From the NCBI RefSeq assembly GCF_000744655.1, contig NZ_JQMJ01000004.1, positions 1,984,001 through 2,048,000 on the forward strand: 64,000 nt of DNA. Reading direction: 5' to 3'. A program made the translations under genes and the position numbers. This document shows, piece after piece, positions 26,321 to 34,902 of the stretch. A model generated the notes under the pieces. That model saw only the letters and a list, made by a program, of their open reading frames with translations. It had not been told where the DNA came from and did not search any database. The stretch's first letter is position 1. Every line of letters begins with the position of its first letter. The DNA comes from Streptacidiphilus rugosus AM-16. GTDB lineage: Bacteria > Actinomycetota > Actinomycetes > Streptomycetales > Streptomycetaceae.

Positions 26321-28293
26321 TGGACACCACGCTTCACGACCCCCTCATCGGGCGCCTGCTCGACGACCGGTACCGGGTCGAGCAGCGGATCGCCGTCGGC
26401 GGCATGGCCACGGTGTACCGGGGCGTGGACACCCGACTGGACCGGGTGGTCGCGCTCAAGGTCATGCACCCGGGCTTCGCGTCCGACCCCGAGTTCGTCG
26501 AGCGGTTCATCCGCGAGGCCAAGGCCGTGGCCAGGCTCTCGCACCCGAACGTCGTGGGCGTCTACGACCAGGGCGACGACCACCGGTCCGCCCCGCCTGC
26601 GGTCTTCCTGGCCATGGAGTACGTGCCCGGCTGGACCCTGCGGGACCTGCTGCGCGACCGGGGCGCGCTGAGCGTCCGCACCGTGCTGGACATCCTCGAG
26701 CCGGTGCTCGCCGCGCTCGGAGCCGCGCACCGGGCCGGGCTGGTCCACCGTGACGTCAAGCCGGAGAACGTGCTGCTGACCGAGGACGGCCGGGTCAAGG
26801 TGGCCGACTTCGGGCTGGTCCGCGCCGTCAACGGCCAGACCGCGGCCACCAGCCAGCAGGTCATGGGCACCGTCTCCTACCTGGCCCCCGAGCAGATCGA
26901 GAGCGGCGCGGCCGACCCGCGCACCGACGTCTACGCCTGCGGCGTGATGCTCTACGAGATGCTGACCGGTTCGAAGCCGCACACCGGCGAGAACCCGATG
27001 CACGTGATCTACCAGCACCTCAGCGTGGACGTGCCGCCGCCGTCCGCCGCGGTGCCGGGCCTCGCCCCGCAGCTGGACGCCATAACGGCGGCCGCGACCG
27101 CGCGGGACGCCTCCTGGCGTCCCGCCGACGCGGTCGAGCTCCTCGCCGCACTCCAGCGCGTCCGCCGCGAACTGACGCCGGAGCAGCTGGACGCGGAACC
27201 GCATCCGCTGCCGCAGCAGCAGAGCGGCGCCGACGGACAGTCGGCCACCACCATGCTGCCCTCCGGGCCGCCCCCGGGACTGCCCGCGGTGGAGCGGACC
27301 TCGATCATGGACCCGGCGATGCTGCAGCAGCTGCCGCCGGACCTGGTGATGCCTCGTCGTGAGCAGCCCGAGCCGCCGCCGGTCGCCGTCCCGCGCCGGG
27401 AGCGCGGCGGGCGCCGGCCGCGCTGGATGCTGCCGACGGGCCTGGTGCTGGTCCTGGCGCTGCTGGTGGCCGGGCTGACCTGGGCGCTCAACGGCGGCCT
27501 CTACACCGGCATGCCCGGCGTGCTGGGCGAGCCGCAGGCGACGGCCGTGCAGACGCTGGAGCACGACGGCTTCGTGGTGAGCCTGAAGCAGGACTTCTCC
27601 CCCACCGTGCCCAAGGGCTCGGTGATCAGCACCGATCCCGGCCCCGGCGCCAGGGTCAGGAAGAACGCGGACGTCACGGTCGACGTCTCCAAGGGCGCGC
27701 AGCGTCCGACGATCCCCTCGCTGGCGGGCAAGTCCGTCGACGCCGCGCGGACGGCGCTGCAGCAGGCCGGGCTGGTGGTCGGCAGGGAGCTGCAGCAGGG
27801 CGACGCGACGGTCCCGGCCGGCTCCGTGATCGGCTCCAGCCCGGGGGCCGGCTCGCAGGTGGCCCCGAACACGACGGTGGACCTGCTGGTCAGCACCGGC
27901 CCGCAGCCGGTGGACCTGCCGGACGTCACCGGCGAGTCGGTCGACCAGGCGACGGCCGACCTGCAGGGCAAGGGCTTCCAGGTGAAGCTCGACCCGAACC
28001 AGGTCTTCTCCGACCAGGACGCCGGCACGGTCGCCTCGCAGAACCCGCCGGGCGGGCAGGCCCAGCAGGGGGTCACCGTCACGCTGACCATCTCCAAGGG
28101 CCAGCAGCAGATCGACGTTCCCGACGTGACCGGCCTGAGCGAGAAGGCGGCGAAGAAGAAGCTGGAGGACGCGGGCTTCAAGGTCCGCTCGCTCGGCTTC
28201 ACGCTCTTCGGCAAGCCGACGGTGCACAGCCAGAACCCCTCGGCGAACAGCCAGGCCCCGCAGGGCAGCACCGTCACCATCTGGCTGTACTGA
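26320..28293 (+). CDS. PASTA-domain Ser/Thr protein kinase (PknB/PknL type)
   Basis: A 657-residue membrane kinase. The catalytic domain (about 18-280) has AVGGMATVYRG, ATP lysine K47, HRDVKPEN, DFGLVRA and the APEQ loop. After a Pro-rich juxtamembrane stretch comes one transmembrane helix near residue 390, then four extracellular PASTA repeats, each about 65-70 residues, which in this family sense muropeptides or lipid II. Its position fits the mycobacterial PknL neighbourhood, and the Rv2175c-like protein at 12388 is a likely substrate. The ATG at 26320 seems to be leaderless; a GTG at 26281 is possible but less likely. Confidence 0.93.
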   Translation: MDTTLHDPLIGRLLDDRYRVEQRIAVGGMATVYRGVDTRLDRVVALKVMHPGFASDPEFVERFIREAKAVARLSHPNVVGVYDQGDDHRSAPPAVFLAMEYVPGWTLRDLLRDRGALSVRTVLDILEPVLAALGAAHRAGLVHRDVKPENVLLTEDGRVKVADFGLVRAVNGQTAATSQQVMGTVSYLAPEQIESGAADPRTDVYACGVMLYEMLTGSKPHTGENPMHVIYQHLSVDVPPPSAAVPGLAPQLDAITAAATARDASWRPADAVELLAALQRVRRELTPEQLDAEPHPLPQQQSGADGQSATTMLPSGPPPGLPAVERTSIMDPAMLQQLPPDLVMPRREQPEPPPVAVPRRERGGRRPRWMLPTGLVLVLALLVAGLTWALNGGLYTGMPGVLGEPQATAVQTLEHDGFVVSLKQDFSPTVPKGSVISTDPGPGARVRKNADVTVDVSKGAQRPTIPSLAGKSVDAARTALQQAGLVVGRELQQGDATVPAGSVIGSSPGAGSQVAPNTTVDLLVSTGPQPVDLPDVTGESVDQATADLQGKGFQVKLDPNQVFSDQDAGTVASQNPPGGQAQQGVTVTLTISKGQQQIDVPDVTGLSEKAAKKKLEDAGFKVRSLGFTLFGKPTVHSQNPSANSQAPQGSTVTIWLY

Positions 28294-28307
28294 GCAGCGG
28301 GACGACG

Positions 28308-28925
28308 ATGATCCAGCCGACCGCACGGGCCACGGTGACGACCTGGCATCTCGCCCAGACCTCGCCCGACGCCCTGCTGGCGGAGCCGGTGCCCGCGCCG
28401 GCCGGGCTCGACCTCGCCGTGGTCCGCGCCGAGGCGATCGGCCCGGAGTTCGCCCGGTTCCTCTACACAGCCGTCGGCGGGGTCTGGCACTGGACCGACC
28501 GGTTGGGCTGGAGCTACGAGCAGTGGGCGACGGCGCTCGCGGTCGAGGGCGCGGAGACCTGGGTGGCCTGGGTCTCCGGGAGCCCGGCCGGGTACGTCCA
28601 GCTGGAGCCGCGTGGTGAGGCCGGGGCGCCGAAGGGCGAGGTCGAGGTGCTCTATTTCGGCCTGCTCCCGGCCTTCATCGGCCGCGGCCTCGGCAGCCAT
28701 CTGCTCGACCTCGGCCTGCGGCGGGCCTGGGACCTGGCGGACCGCCATCCCGCGCTGCCCGCGACCCGACGCGTCACCGTGCACACCTGCTCGCTCGACG
28801 GCCCGGCCGCGCTGCGCACCTACGAGGCGCGGGGCTTCGAGCGGGTCCGCGTGGAGACGGCCGAGCAGCCGCTGGGCGAGACCCCGGGGCCCTGGCCCGG
28901 CTCGGGCTTCACCCTCGGGCGCTGA
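28308..28925 (+). CDS. GNAT-family N-acetyltransferase
   Basis: A 205-residue acetyltransferase. The acetyl-CoA loop is LLPAFIGRGLGSHLLDLGL, followed by RVTVHTCSLDGPAALRTYEARGFERV, the normal beta5-alpha4 end of the fold. It starts 15 bases after the kinase stop and is probably cotranscribed with it. The acceptor is unknown. Its last 17 bases overlap the end of the convergent acetyltransferase gene. Confidence 0.82.
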   Translation: MIQPTARATVTTWHLAQTSPDALLAEPVPAPAGLDLAVVRAEAIGPEFARFLYTAVGGVWHWTDRLGWSYEQWATALAVEGAETWVAWVSGSPAGYVQLEPRGEAGAPKGEVEVLYFGLLPAFIGRGLGSHLLDLGLRRAWDLADRHPALPATRRVTVHTCSLDGPAALRTYEARGFERVRVETAEQPLGETPGPWPGSGFTLGR

Positions 28926-29478
28926 CTCCCCACCAGGGCGCCTGCTCGGCGGCCTCCCTGGCGGCCCGCCAGACGACCGTGATCCGCTCACCCTCGGGCT
29001 TCCGCCCGGCCTCGTAGAAGCCCAGCCGCCGCGGCACCGCCCCGCTGGCGTGGTTGTCGGCGTCGTGGTGCACCTCCACGTGCGTGGTGCCCGGCAGCGC
29101 GAAGGCCTGCCGGGTCAGCGCCGCGGCGGCCATGGTCACCAGCCCCCGGCCGGACCCCTCCCGGTGCACCCAGTAGCCGATCTCCCAGCCGCCGGGACCG
29201 ATCCGCGCCATCATCGAGCAGGAGCCGAGCGGGCGGTCCTCCGGTGCGTCGGCGTCCAGGATCGCGTAGTTGTACGCCTCGCCGGAGCGCCACTCCTCGT
29301 CGCAGTCGGCCAGGTACGCGACGGTGCTTTCGGGCGTGTACCCGACCGCCCACGGCATCCAGGGCAGCAGCCGGTCGAGCGACCCCTCGATGAGCCCGAC
29401 GAGCGCGTCCAGGTCGTCGGCCCGCCAACGGCGCAGGACGACCCGGTCATGGCGAAGCGTTTCGGCGGCGTGTTCCAT
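28909..29478 (-). CDS. RimJ/RimL-type GNAT acetyltransferase
   Basis: A 189-residue enzyme of the ribosomal-protein-type N-acetyltransferase group. LRRWRADDLDAL at the start, then IGYWVHREGSGRGLVTMAAAALT with the acetyl-CoA loop, and NHASGAVPRRLGFYEAGR. The start is 29478 (MEHAAE), after AGGA. It overlaps the other acetyltransferase by 17 bases tail to tail. The substrate could be a protein N-terminus or a small amine. Confidence 0.8.
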   Translation of the reverse strand: MEHAAETLRHDRVVLRRWRADDLDALVGLIEGSLDRLLPWMPWAVGYTPESTVAYLADCDEEWRSGEAYNYAILDADAPEDRPLGSCSMMARIGPGGWEIGYWVHREGSGRGLVTMAAAALTRQAFALPGTTHVEVHHDADNHASGAVPRRLGFYEAGRKPEGERITVVWRAAREAAEQAPWWGVSARG

Positions 29479-29529
29479 CCGGTGATCCTGCCTGCACCGC
29501 AGGTCGACGGGCAAACGCTTATGCGCGGC

Positions 29530-30165
29530 TCAGGCGACGGGGCCGTCGCCGGGCTCCTCCTGGTAGGTGTAGCGCTGCTCGCGCCAGGGGTCGCCGAGGT
29601 TGTGGTAGCCGCGTTCCTCCCAGAAGCCGCGGCGGTCGGCCGTCATGTACTCCACGGCGCGGACCCACTTGGGGCCCTTCCAGGCGTAGAGCGGCGGGAC
29701 GACCAGGCGGACCGGGAAGCCGTGTTCGACGGTCAGCGGCTCGTCGTTGCGGTGGGTGGCGAACACCGAGGTGGGGGCGGCGAAGTCGGCGAGACGGAGG
29801 TTGGAGCTGAAGCCGTACTCGGCCCAGACCATGACGTGGGTGACCTCGGGGGCCGGGGGCACCAGGTCGAGCACGGTGGCGGCGGCGACGCCGCCCCAGC
29901 GGTTGCCGAGCATGCTGAACCGCGTCACGCAGTGGAAGTCGCCGCTGACCTCGACCCTCGGCAGCGTCGTGAACTGCTCGAAGTTCCAGCTGTGCTTGGC
30001 GCCGTCGGCGGTCGCGCCGAAGATCTGGAACTCCCAGGTCGCCGGTTTGAAGCGCGGGATCGGTCCGTAGTGCAGCACCGGCCACCCACGTTGGAGCCGC
30101 TGCCCGGGGGGCAGGAGCTGCTGGGCCTCCGAAGCTGCTGCCTGCTCGTTTTCGGACTGACCCAT
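29530..30165 (-). CDS. Sulfite-oxidase/MsrP-type molybdopterin oxidoreductase
   Basis: A 211-residue protein of the oxidoreductase molybdopterin-binding fold. The Mo-ligand Cys sits in SGDFHCVTRFS, followed by NRWGGV and the HGFPVRLVVPPLYAWKGPKWV block that contacts the cofactor. There is no Tat signal, so it should be cytoplasmic, unlike E. coli MsrP. No haem or dimerisation domain is present. The physiological substrate is not known. It sits alone between an acetyltransferase and bfr. Confidence 0.85.
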   Translation of the reverse strand: MGQSENEQAAASEAQQLLPPGQRLQRGWPVLHYGPIPRFKPATWEFQIFGATADGAKHSWNFEQFTTLPRVEVSGDFHCVTRFSMLGNRWGGVAAATVLDLVPPAPEVTHVMVWAEYGFSSNLRLADFAAPTSVFATHRNDEPLTVEHGFPVRLVVPPLYAWKGPKWVRAVEYMTADRRGFWEERGYHNLGDPWREQRYTYQEEPGDGPVA

Positions 30166-30306
30166 GGCTCAATGGTGACAGATGCTCGCATCGGCTCTCA
30201 CCACGGCGTGCCCCGCGACATCTGAGGGTGACCTTGCTGGATTCGCGGGACCGCGAGTGGAACGATGCCTCGAAACCGGACGTAACGGGAGAGAAAGGGC
30301 GGAGCC

Positions 30307-30786
30307 ATGCAGGGCGACCCCGAGGTCATCGAGTTCCTGAACGAGCAGCTGACCGCCGAGCTGACCGCCATCAACCAATACTTCCTGCACTACAAGATGC
30401 AGGAGAACTTCGGCTGGACGAAGCTCGCGAAGTTCACCCGCTCGGAGTCCATCGACGAGATGAAGCACGCCGAGATCCTCACGGACCGGATCCTCTTCCT
30501 CGACGGCCTGCCCAACTACCAGCGCCTCTTCCACCTGCGCATCGGCCAGACCGTCAAGGAGATGTTCGAGGCGGACCGGCAGATCGAGGTCGAGGCGATC
30601 GACCGGCTGCGGCGCGGCATCGTGGTGATGCGGGCCAAGGGTGACGTCACCTCGGCGAACATCTTCGAGCACATCCTGGAGGACGAGGAGCACCACATCG
30701 ACTACCTCGACACCCAGCTCGAACTGCTGGAGCAGCTCGGCGAGCCGCTCTACATCGCACAGCTGATCGAGCAGCCGGAGAGCTGA
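30307..30786 (+). CDS. bfr: Bacterioferritin
   Basis: A 159-residue iron-storage subunit that should form a 24-mer. Ferroxidase ligands E18, E51 and H54 are seen at the N-terminal end, with EDEEHH supplying the last Glu and His. The haem ligand M52 is present in DEMKHAE. ATG 30307 follows GGCGGAG. It is convergent with the ferredoxin gene bfd, 35 bases away, a pairing that supports storage and release of iron by one locus. Confidence 0.96.
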   Translation: MQGDPEVIEFLNEQLTAELTAINQYFLHYKMQENFGWTKLAKFTRSESIDEMKHAEILTDRILFLDGLPNYQRLFHLRIGQTVKEMFEADRQIEVEAIDRLRRGIVVMRAKGDVTSANIFEHILEDEEHHIDYLDTQLELLEQLGEPLYIAQLIEQPES

Positions 30787-30821
30787 GCAGAAACAGGACC
30801 CGGTCGGGCCCGGTCAGGGCC

Positions 30822-31058
30822 TCAGGCCGCTTCGGCGGCCCCGCCGGCGGTCGGAATGCCCAGCCTTGCGGCGAGGCGGGCCGTCGGGCACGGGCGGGCG
30901 CCCTCGTGGCCGAGCAGCGCCTGGATCCGGCGCACGCAGGAGCCGCAGTCGGTGCCGGCCTTGCAGCCCTTGGCGACCTGGCGCGGGGTGGTGGCTCCCT
31001 CGGCTATCTCCTGACGGACCCGCTCCTCGGTGACCGCGTGGCACACGCAGACGTACAT
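30822..31058 (-). CDS. bfd: Bacterioferritin-associated [2Fe-2S] ferredoxin
   Basis: A 78-residue BFD-domain protein. Cluster ligands are C4 and C6 (VCVCHAVTE) and C38 and C41 (TDCGSC). It should donate electrons to bacterioferritin and mobilise stored iron. The start 31058 has GGAGG nearby. An iron-box-like palindrome at 31087-31100 overlaps the likely promoter, so the gene is probably turned on when iron is scarce. Confidence 0.93.
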   Translation of the reverse strand: MYVCVCHAVTEERVRQEIAEGATTPRQVAKGCKAGTDCGSCVRRIQALLGHEGARPCPTARLAARLGIPTAGGAAEAA

Positions 31059-31086
31059 CGGGGTCCTCCAGGGCTTCGGAATGAGC

Positions 31087-31100
31087 TAAGGCTTACCTTA
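31087..31100. promoter_or_regulatory. Iron-box-like site (DtxR/IdeR/DmdR type) before bfd
   Basis: TAAGGCTTACCTTA is a palindrome (TAAGG-CTTA-CCTTA) resembling the core of actinobacterial DtxR/IdeR boxes. It lies 29-42 bases upstream of the bfd start. Fe-loaded repressor there would switch off iron release when iron is sufficient. Confidence 0.6.
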
Positions 31101-31121
31101 CCCAGAGCTCCGGGCAACGCA

Positions 31122-31153
31122 AAGGCCCCCTCGGCCGAAACCGAGGGGGCCTT
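31122..31153 (-). terminator. Terminator downstream of the DAHP synthase gene
   Basis: A perfect 13-bp stem (31122-31134 and 31141-31153) with a CCGAAA loop, 25 bases after the aroH stop. It separates that gene from the bfd promoter. Confidence 0.85.
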
Positions 31154-31178
31154 CGTCACACTGCCCTACCGACCTGCC

Positions 31179-32537
<1,359 letters not shown>

Positions 32538-32624
32538 CTACGTCGTCACGGAAACGATCGACCTCAACTGACCGCTCAGTGAGACGGGTCGTGGACTTGC
32601 GCCCCTCCCGCCCCCGGCGTCCGC

Positions 32625-32630
32625 TACGCT
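32625..32630 (+). promoter_or_regulatory. -10 box of the leaderless trp leader
   Basis: TACGCT ends seven bases before the GTG of the leader peptide, so transcription should start at the initiation codon. No clear -35 box is visible at the standard distance. Confidence 0.55.
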
Positions 32631-32637
32631 CGGCACC

Positions 32638-32706
32638 GTGAGCACGCAGTCGCACTCCTACAGCGCCTACAGCTGGTGGTGGACCGTCCCCGAGGCGGCC
32701 CACTAG
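32638..32706 (+). CDS. trpL: trp leader peptide with three consecutive Trp codons
   Basis: A 22-residue peptide (MSTQSHSYSAYSWWWTVPEAAH) from GTG 32638 to TAG 32706. Three TGG codons in a row at 32674-32682 make the ribosome a sensor of charged tRNA-Trp. The peptide sits between a -10 box and a rho-independent-type attenuator, 128 bases ahead of trpEG. This is the arrangement of classical trp attenuation, known for streptomycete anthranilate synthase genes. Confidence 0.93.
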   Translation: MSTQSHSYSAYSWWWTVPEAAH

Positions 32707-32762
32707 CGAGCGTACCCACGCAGACTTCCACGGCCGCCCCTCGGGGCGGCCGTTCTCGTCTG
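32694..32762 (+). terminator. trp attenuator with antiterminator pairing
   Basis: The terminator stem CGGCCGCCC/GGGCGGCCG (32731-32739 and 32744-32752, loop CTCG) is followed by TTCTCGTCT. An outer CAGAC/GTCTG pair (32721-32725, 32758-32762) can extend it. GGCGGCC at 32694-32700 is complementary to GGCCGCC at 32732-32738 and would form the antiterminator when the ribosome stalls on the Trp codons. Confidence 0.85.
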
Positions 32763-32834
32763 CGACGAGCTGCCTCCCCGAGCGGCGGTCACCGACACCC
32801 GTCACCGACCCGACTCGCTCCAGGAAGGCTCACC

Positions 32835-34763
32835 GTGACCGACACGAGTTCTCTCGTCCGGCGTCTGATCGAGGCCGCCGAGCCGTTCGCCCTGCTGCAC
32901 CGCCGCACGCCGCGCCTCGCCCCCGACACCGTCGAGCTGCTCTTCGGCGAGGTGGGCGACCACGGGACGCTGGCGGAACTGCCGCTGCCCGAGGGCGCTC
33001 CCGGCCGTCCGACCCACGACCTGCTGGCGCTGGTGCCCTACCGCCAGATCCGCGAACGCGGCTTCGACGCCCGCGACGACGGCACGCCGCTGCGGGCGAT
33101 GCGGATCCGCGAGTCGCACGCGCTCCCGCTCGCCGAGCTCAGGGCGGCCCTGCCGGTCCGGCCCGTGGAACTGCGCGAGGGCGGCTTCGACGTGGACGAC
33201 GCGAGCTACGCGGGGATCGTGCGGCGGGTGATCGAGGACGAGATCGGACGCGGCGAGGGCGCCAACTTCGTCATCCGCCGCGACTTCACCGGGACGCTCG
33301 CGGACTTCTCCCCCGCACTCGCGCTGACCCTCTTCCGGCGGCTGCTCGAACAGGAGCGCGGCGCGTACTGGACCTTCCTGGTGTACACCCCTGATCGGGT
33401 GCTGGTCGGGGCCAGCCCGGAGGTGCACGTGCGGCAGACGGCCGGGACGGTGGTGATGAACCCGATCTCGGGCACCTACCGCTATCCGGCCGAGGGCCCC
33501 TCGCTCGCCTCGCTGGTGGACTTCCTGCACGACCCGAAGGAGCTCGAGGAGCTCACGATGGTCGTCGACGAGGAACTGAAGATGATGTGCACGGTGGGCG
33601 ATCTGGGCGGCCAGGTCCTCGGCCCGCGGCTGAAGGAGATGGCCCACCTCGCGCACACCGAGTACGAGCTGCGCGGCCGCACCTCGCTGGACGTGCGGGA
33701 GGTGCTGCGCGAGACCATGTTCGCGGCGACCGTGACCGGCAGCCCGGTGGAGAACGCGACCCGGGTGATCTCCCGCCACGAGCCGACCGGGCGTGCCTAC
33801 TACGCCGGCGCGCTCGCCCTGATCGGCCGCACCGCCGGGGGCGCGCAGACCCTGGACTCCCCCATCCTGATCCGTACCGCCGACATCGACCCGGCCACCG
33901 GCCGGCTCGCGGTCCGCGTCGGCGCGACGCTGGTGCGGCACTCGGACCCGGAGTCCGAGGTCGCCGAGACGCACGCGAAGGCGGCGGGGGTGCTCGCCGC
34001 CATCGGCGCGGTCCCGGCGCGGCGCCCCGCGCGCGGCGGGGCGGCGGCGTCCCCGGTGCTGGCGGAGAACCACCGGGTGCAGTCCGCGCTGGACGCCCGG
34101 CGGAAGAACCTGTCGCCGTTCTGGCTCCGGATGCAGACCTCCGGCCGTCCGTCGGCCCAACCGGCCGCATACGAGACGCTGGTCGTCGACTGCGAGGACA
34201 CCTTCACCTCGATGCTGGCGCATCTGCTGCGCTCACTCGGCCACCGGGTCACCGTCCGCCGCTGGGACCTGCCGGGCCTGGCGGAGGCGGTCGCCGCGCA
34301 CCAGGGCCCGCTGGTGCTGGGCCCCGGCCCCGGCGACCCCGCGGCGGACGACCCGAAGATGAACACGATGCGCGCGCTGGTCGCCCACCTGGTGGCGACC
34401 GGTCGCCCGCAGGGTTTCCTGGCCGTCTGCCTGAGCCACCAACTGCTCTCGGAGGCCCTGGGCCTGCCGCTGCACCGGAAGGCCACGCCGTACCAGGGCG
34501 CGCAGGAGCGGATCGACTTCTTCGGCCGGGAGGAGACGGTCGGCTTCTACAACACCTTCACCGCGCGGGCGGACGAGGCCGCGGCGCGGCAACTCGCGGA
34601 GCGGGGCGTGGAGCTGAGCCGGGACCCGCTCACCGGCGACGTCCACGCGCTGCGCGGGCCCGGCTTCGCGGGCCTGCAGTTCCACCCCGAGTCGGTGCTG
34701 ACGCTGGACGGCGTGGCGATCGTCAGCGAGCTGCTGGGCCGGTTGGTGCCACAATCGGCCTGA
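32835..34763 (+). CDS. trpEG: Fused anthranilate synthase (TrpE-TrpG), PhzE-like class
   Basis: A 642-residue fusion. Residues about 1-430 are the chorismate-binding synthase (NPISGTYRYPAEG, SPVENATRVISRHEPTGRAYYAGALALIG). About 455-640 are the glutamine amidotransferase with the nucleophile Cys in AVCLSHQ and FHPES. It converts chorismate and glutamine to anthranilate, or to ADIC if the lyase step is missing. The N-terminus reads PFALLHRRTPR and lacks the LLES motif that binds Trp in ordinary TrpE, so feedback inhibition may be weak. GTG 32835 has AGGAAGG six bases upstream. The attenuator gives transcriptional control by Trp. Confidence 0.92.
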   Translation: MTDTSSLVRRLIEAAEPFALLHRRTPRLAPDTVELLFGEVGDHGTLAELPLPEGAPGRPTHDLLALVPYRQIRERGFDARDDGTPLRAMRIRESHALPLAELRAALPVRPVELREGGFDVDDASYAGIVRRVIEDEIGRGEGANFVIRRDFTGTLADFSPALALTLFRRLLEQERGAYWTFLVYTPDRVLVGASPEVHVRQTAGTVVMNPISGTYRYPAEGPSLASLVDFLHDPKELEELTMVVDEELKMMCTVGDLGGQVLGPRLKEMAHLAHTEYELRGRTSLDVREVLRETMFAATVTGSPVENATRVISRHEPTGRAYYAGALALIGRTAGGAQTLDSPILIRTADIDPATGRLAVRVGATLVRHSDPESEVAETHAKAAGVLAAIGAVPARRPARGGAAASPVLAENHRVQSALDARRKNLSPFWLRMQTSGRPSAQPAAYETLVVDCEDTFTSMLAHLLRSLGHRVTVRRWDLPGLAEAVAAHQGPLVLGPGPGDPAADDPKMNTMRALVAHLVATGRPQGFLAVCLSHQLLSEALGLPLHRKATPYQGAQERIDFFGREETVGFYNTFTARADEAAARQLAERGVELSRDPLTGDVHALRGPGFAGLQFHPESVLTLDGVAIVSELLGRLVPQSA

Positions 34764-34791
34764 GAGCCGATCCCCGCCGCAGGCCGGGGTC

Positions 34792-34848
34792 GTCCATCCG
34801 ATGTTGACCTTGTCCGTGGATGCTGGACGAGGTCACCATCGGGTGGAC
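34792..34848. promoter_or_regulatory. Large inverted repeat between trpEG and the kinase gene
   Basis: Arms 34792-34810 and 34830-34848 are 19 bp with two mismatches around a 19-base loop. The site is 28 bases after the trpEG stop and 54 before the kinase start. It may be a terminator for trpEG or an operator for the kinase gene; position does not decide. Confidence 0.6.
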
Positions 34849-34902
34849 GGAGCGACCACGGCACAGCCGCGGGCTCGACGGTGAATGACGGGGAGGGGCA
34901 CG

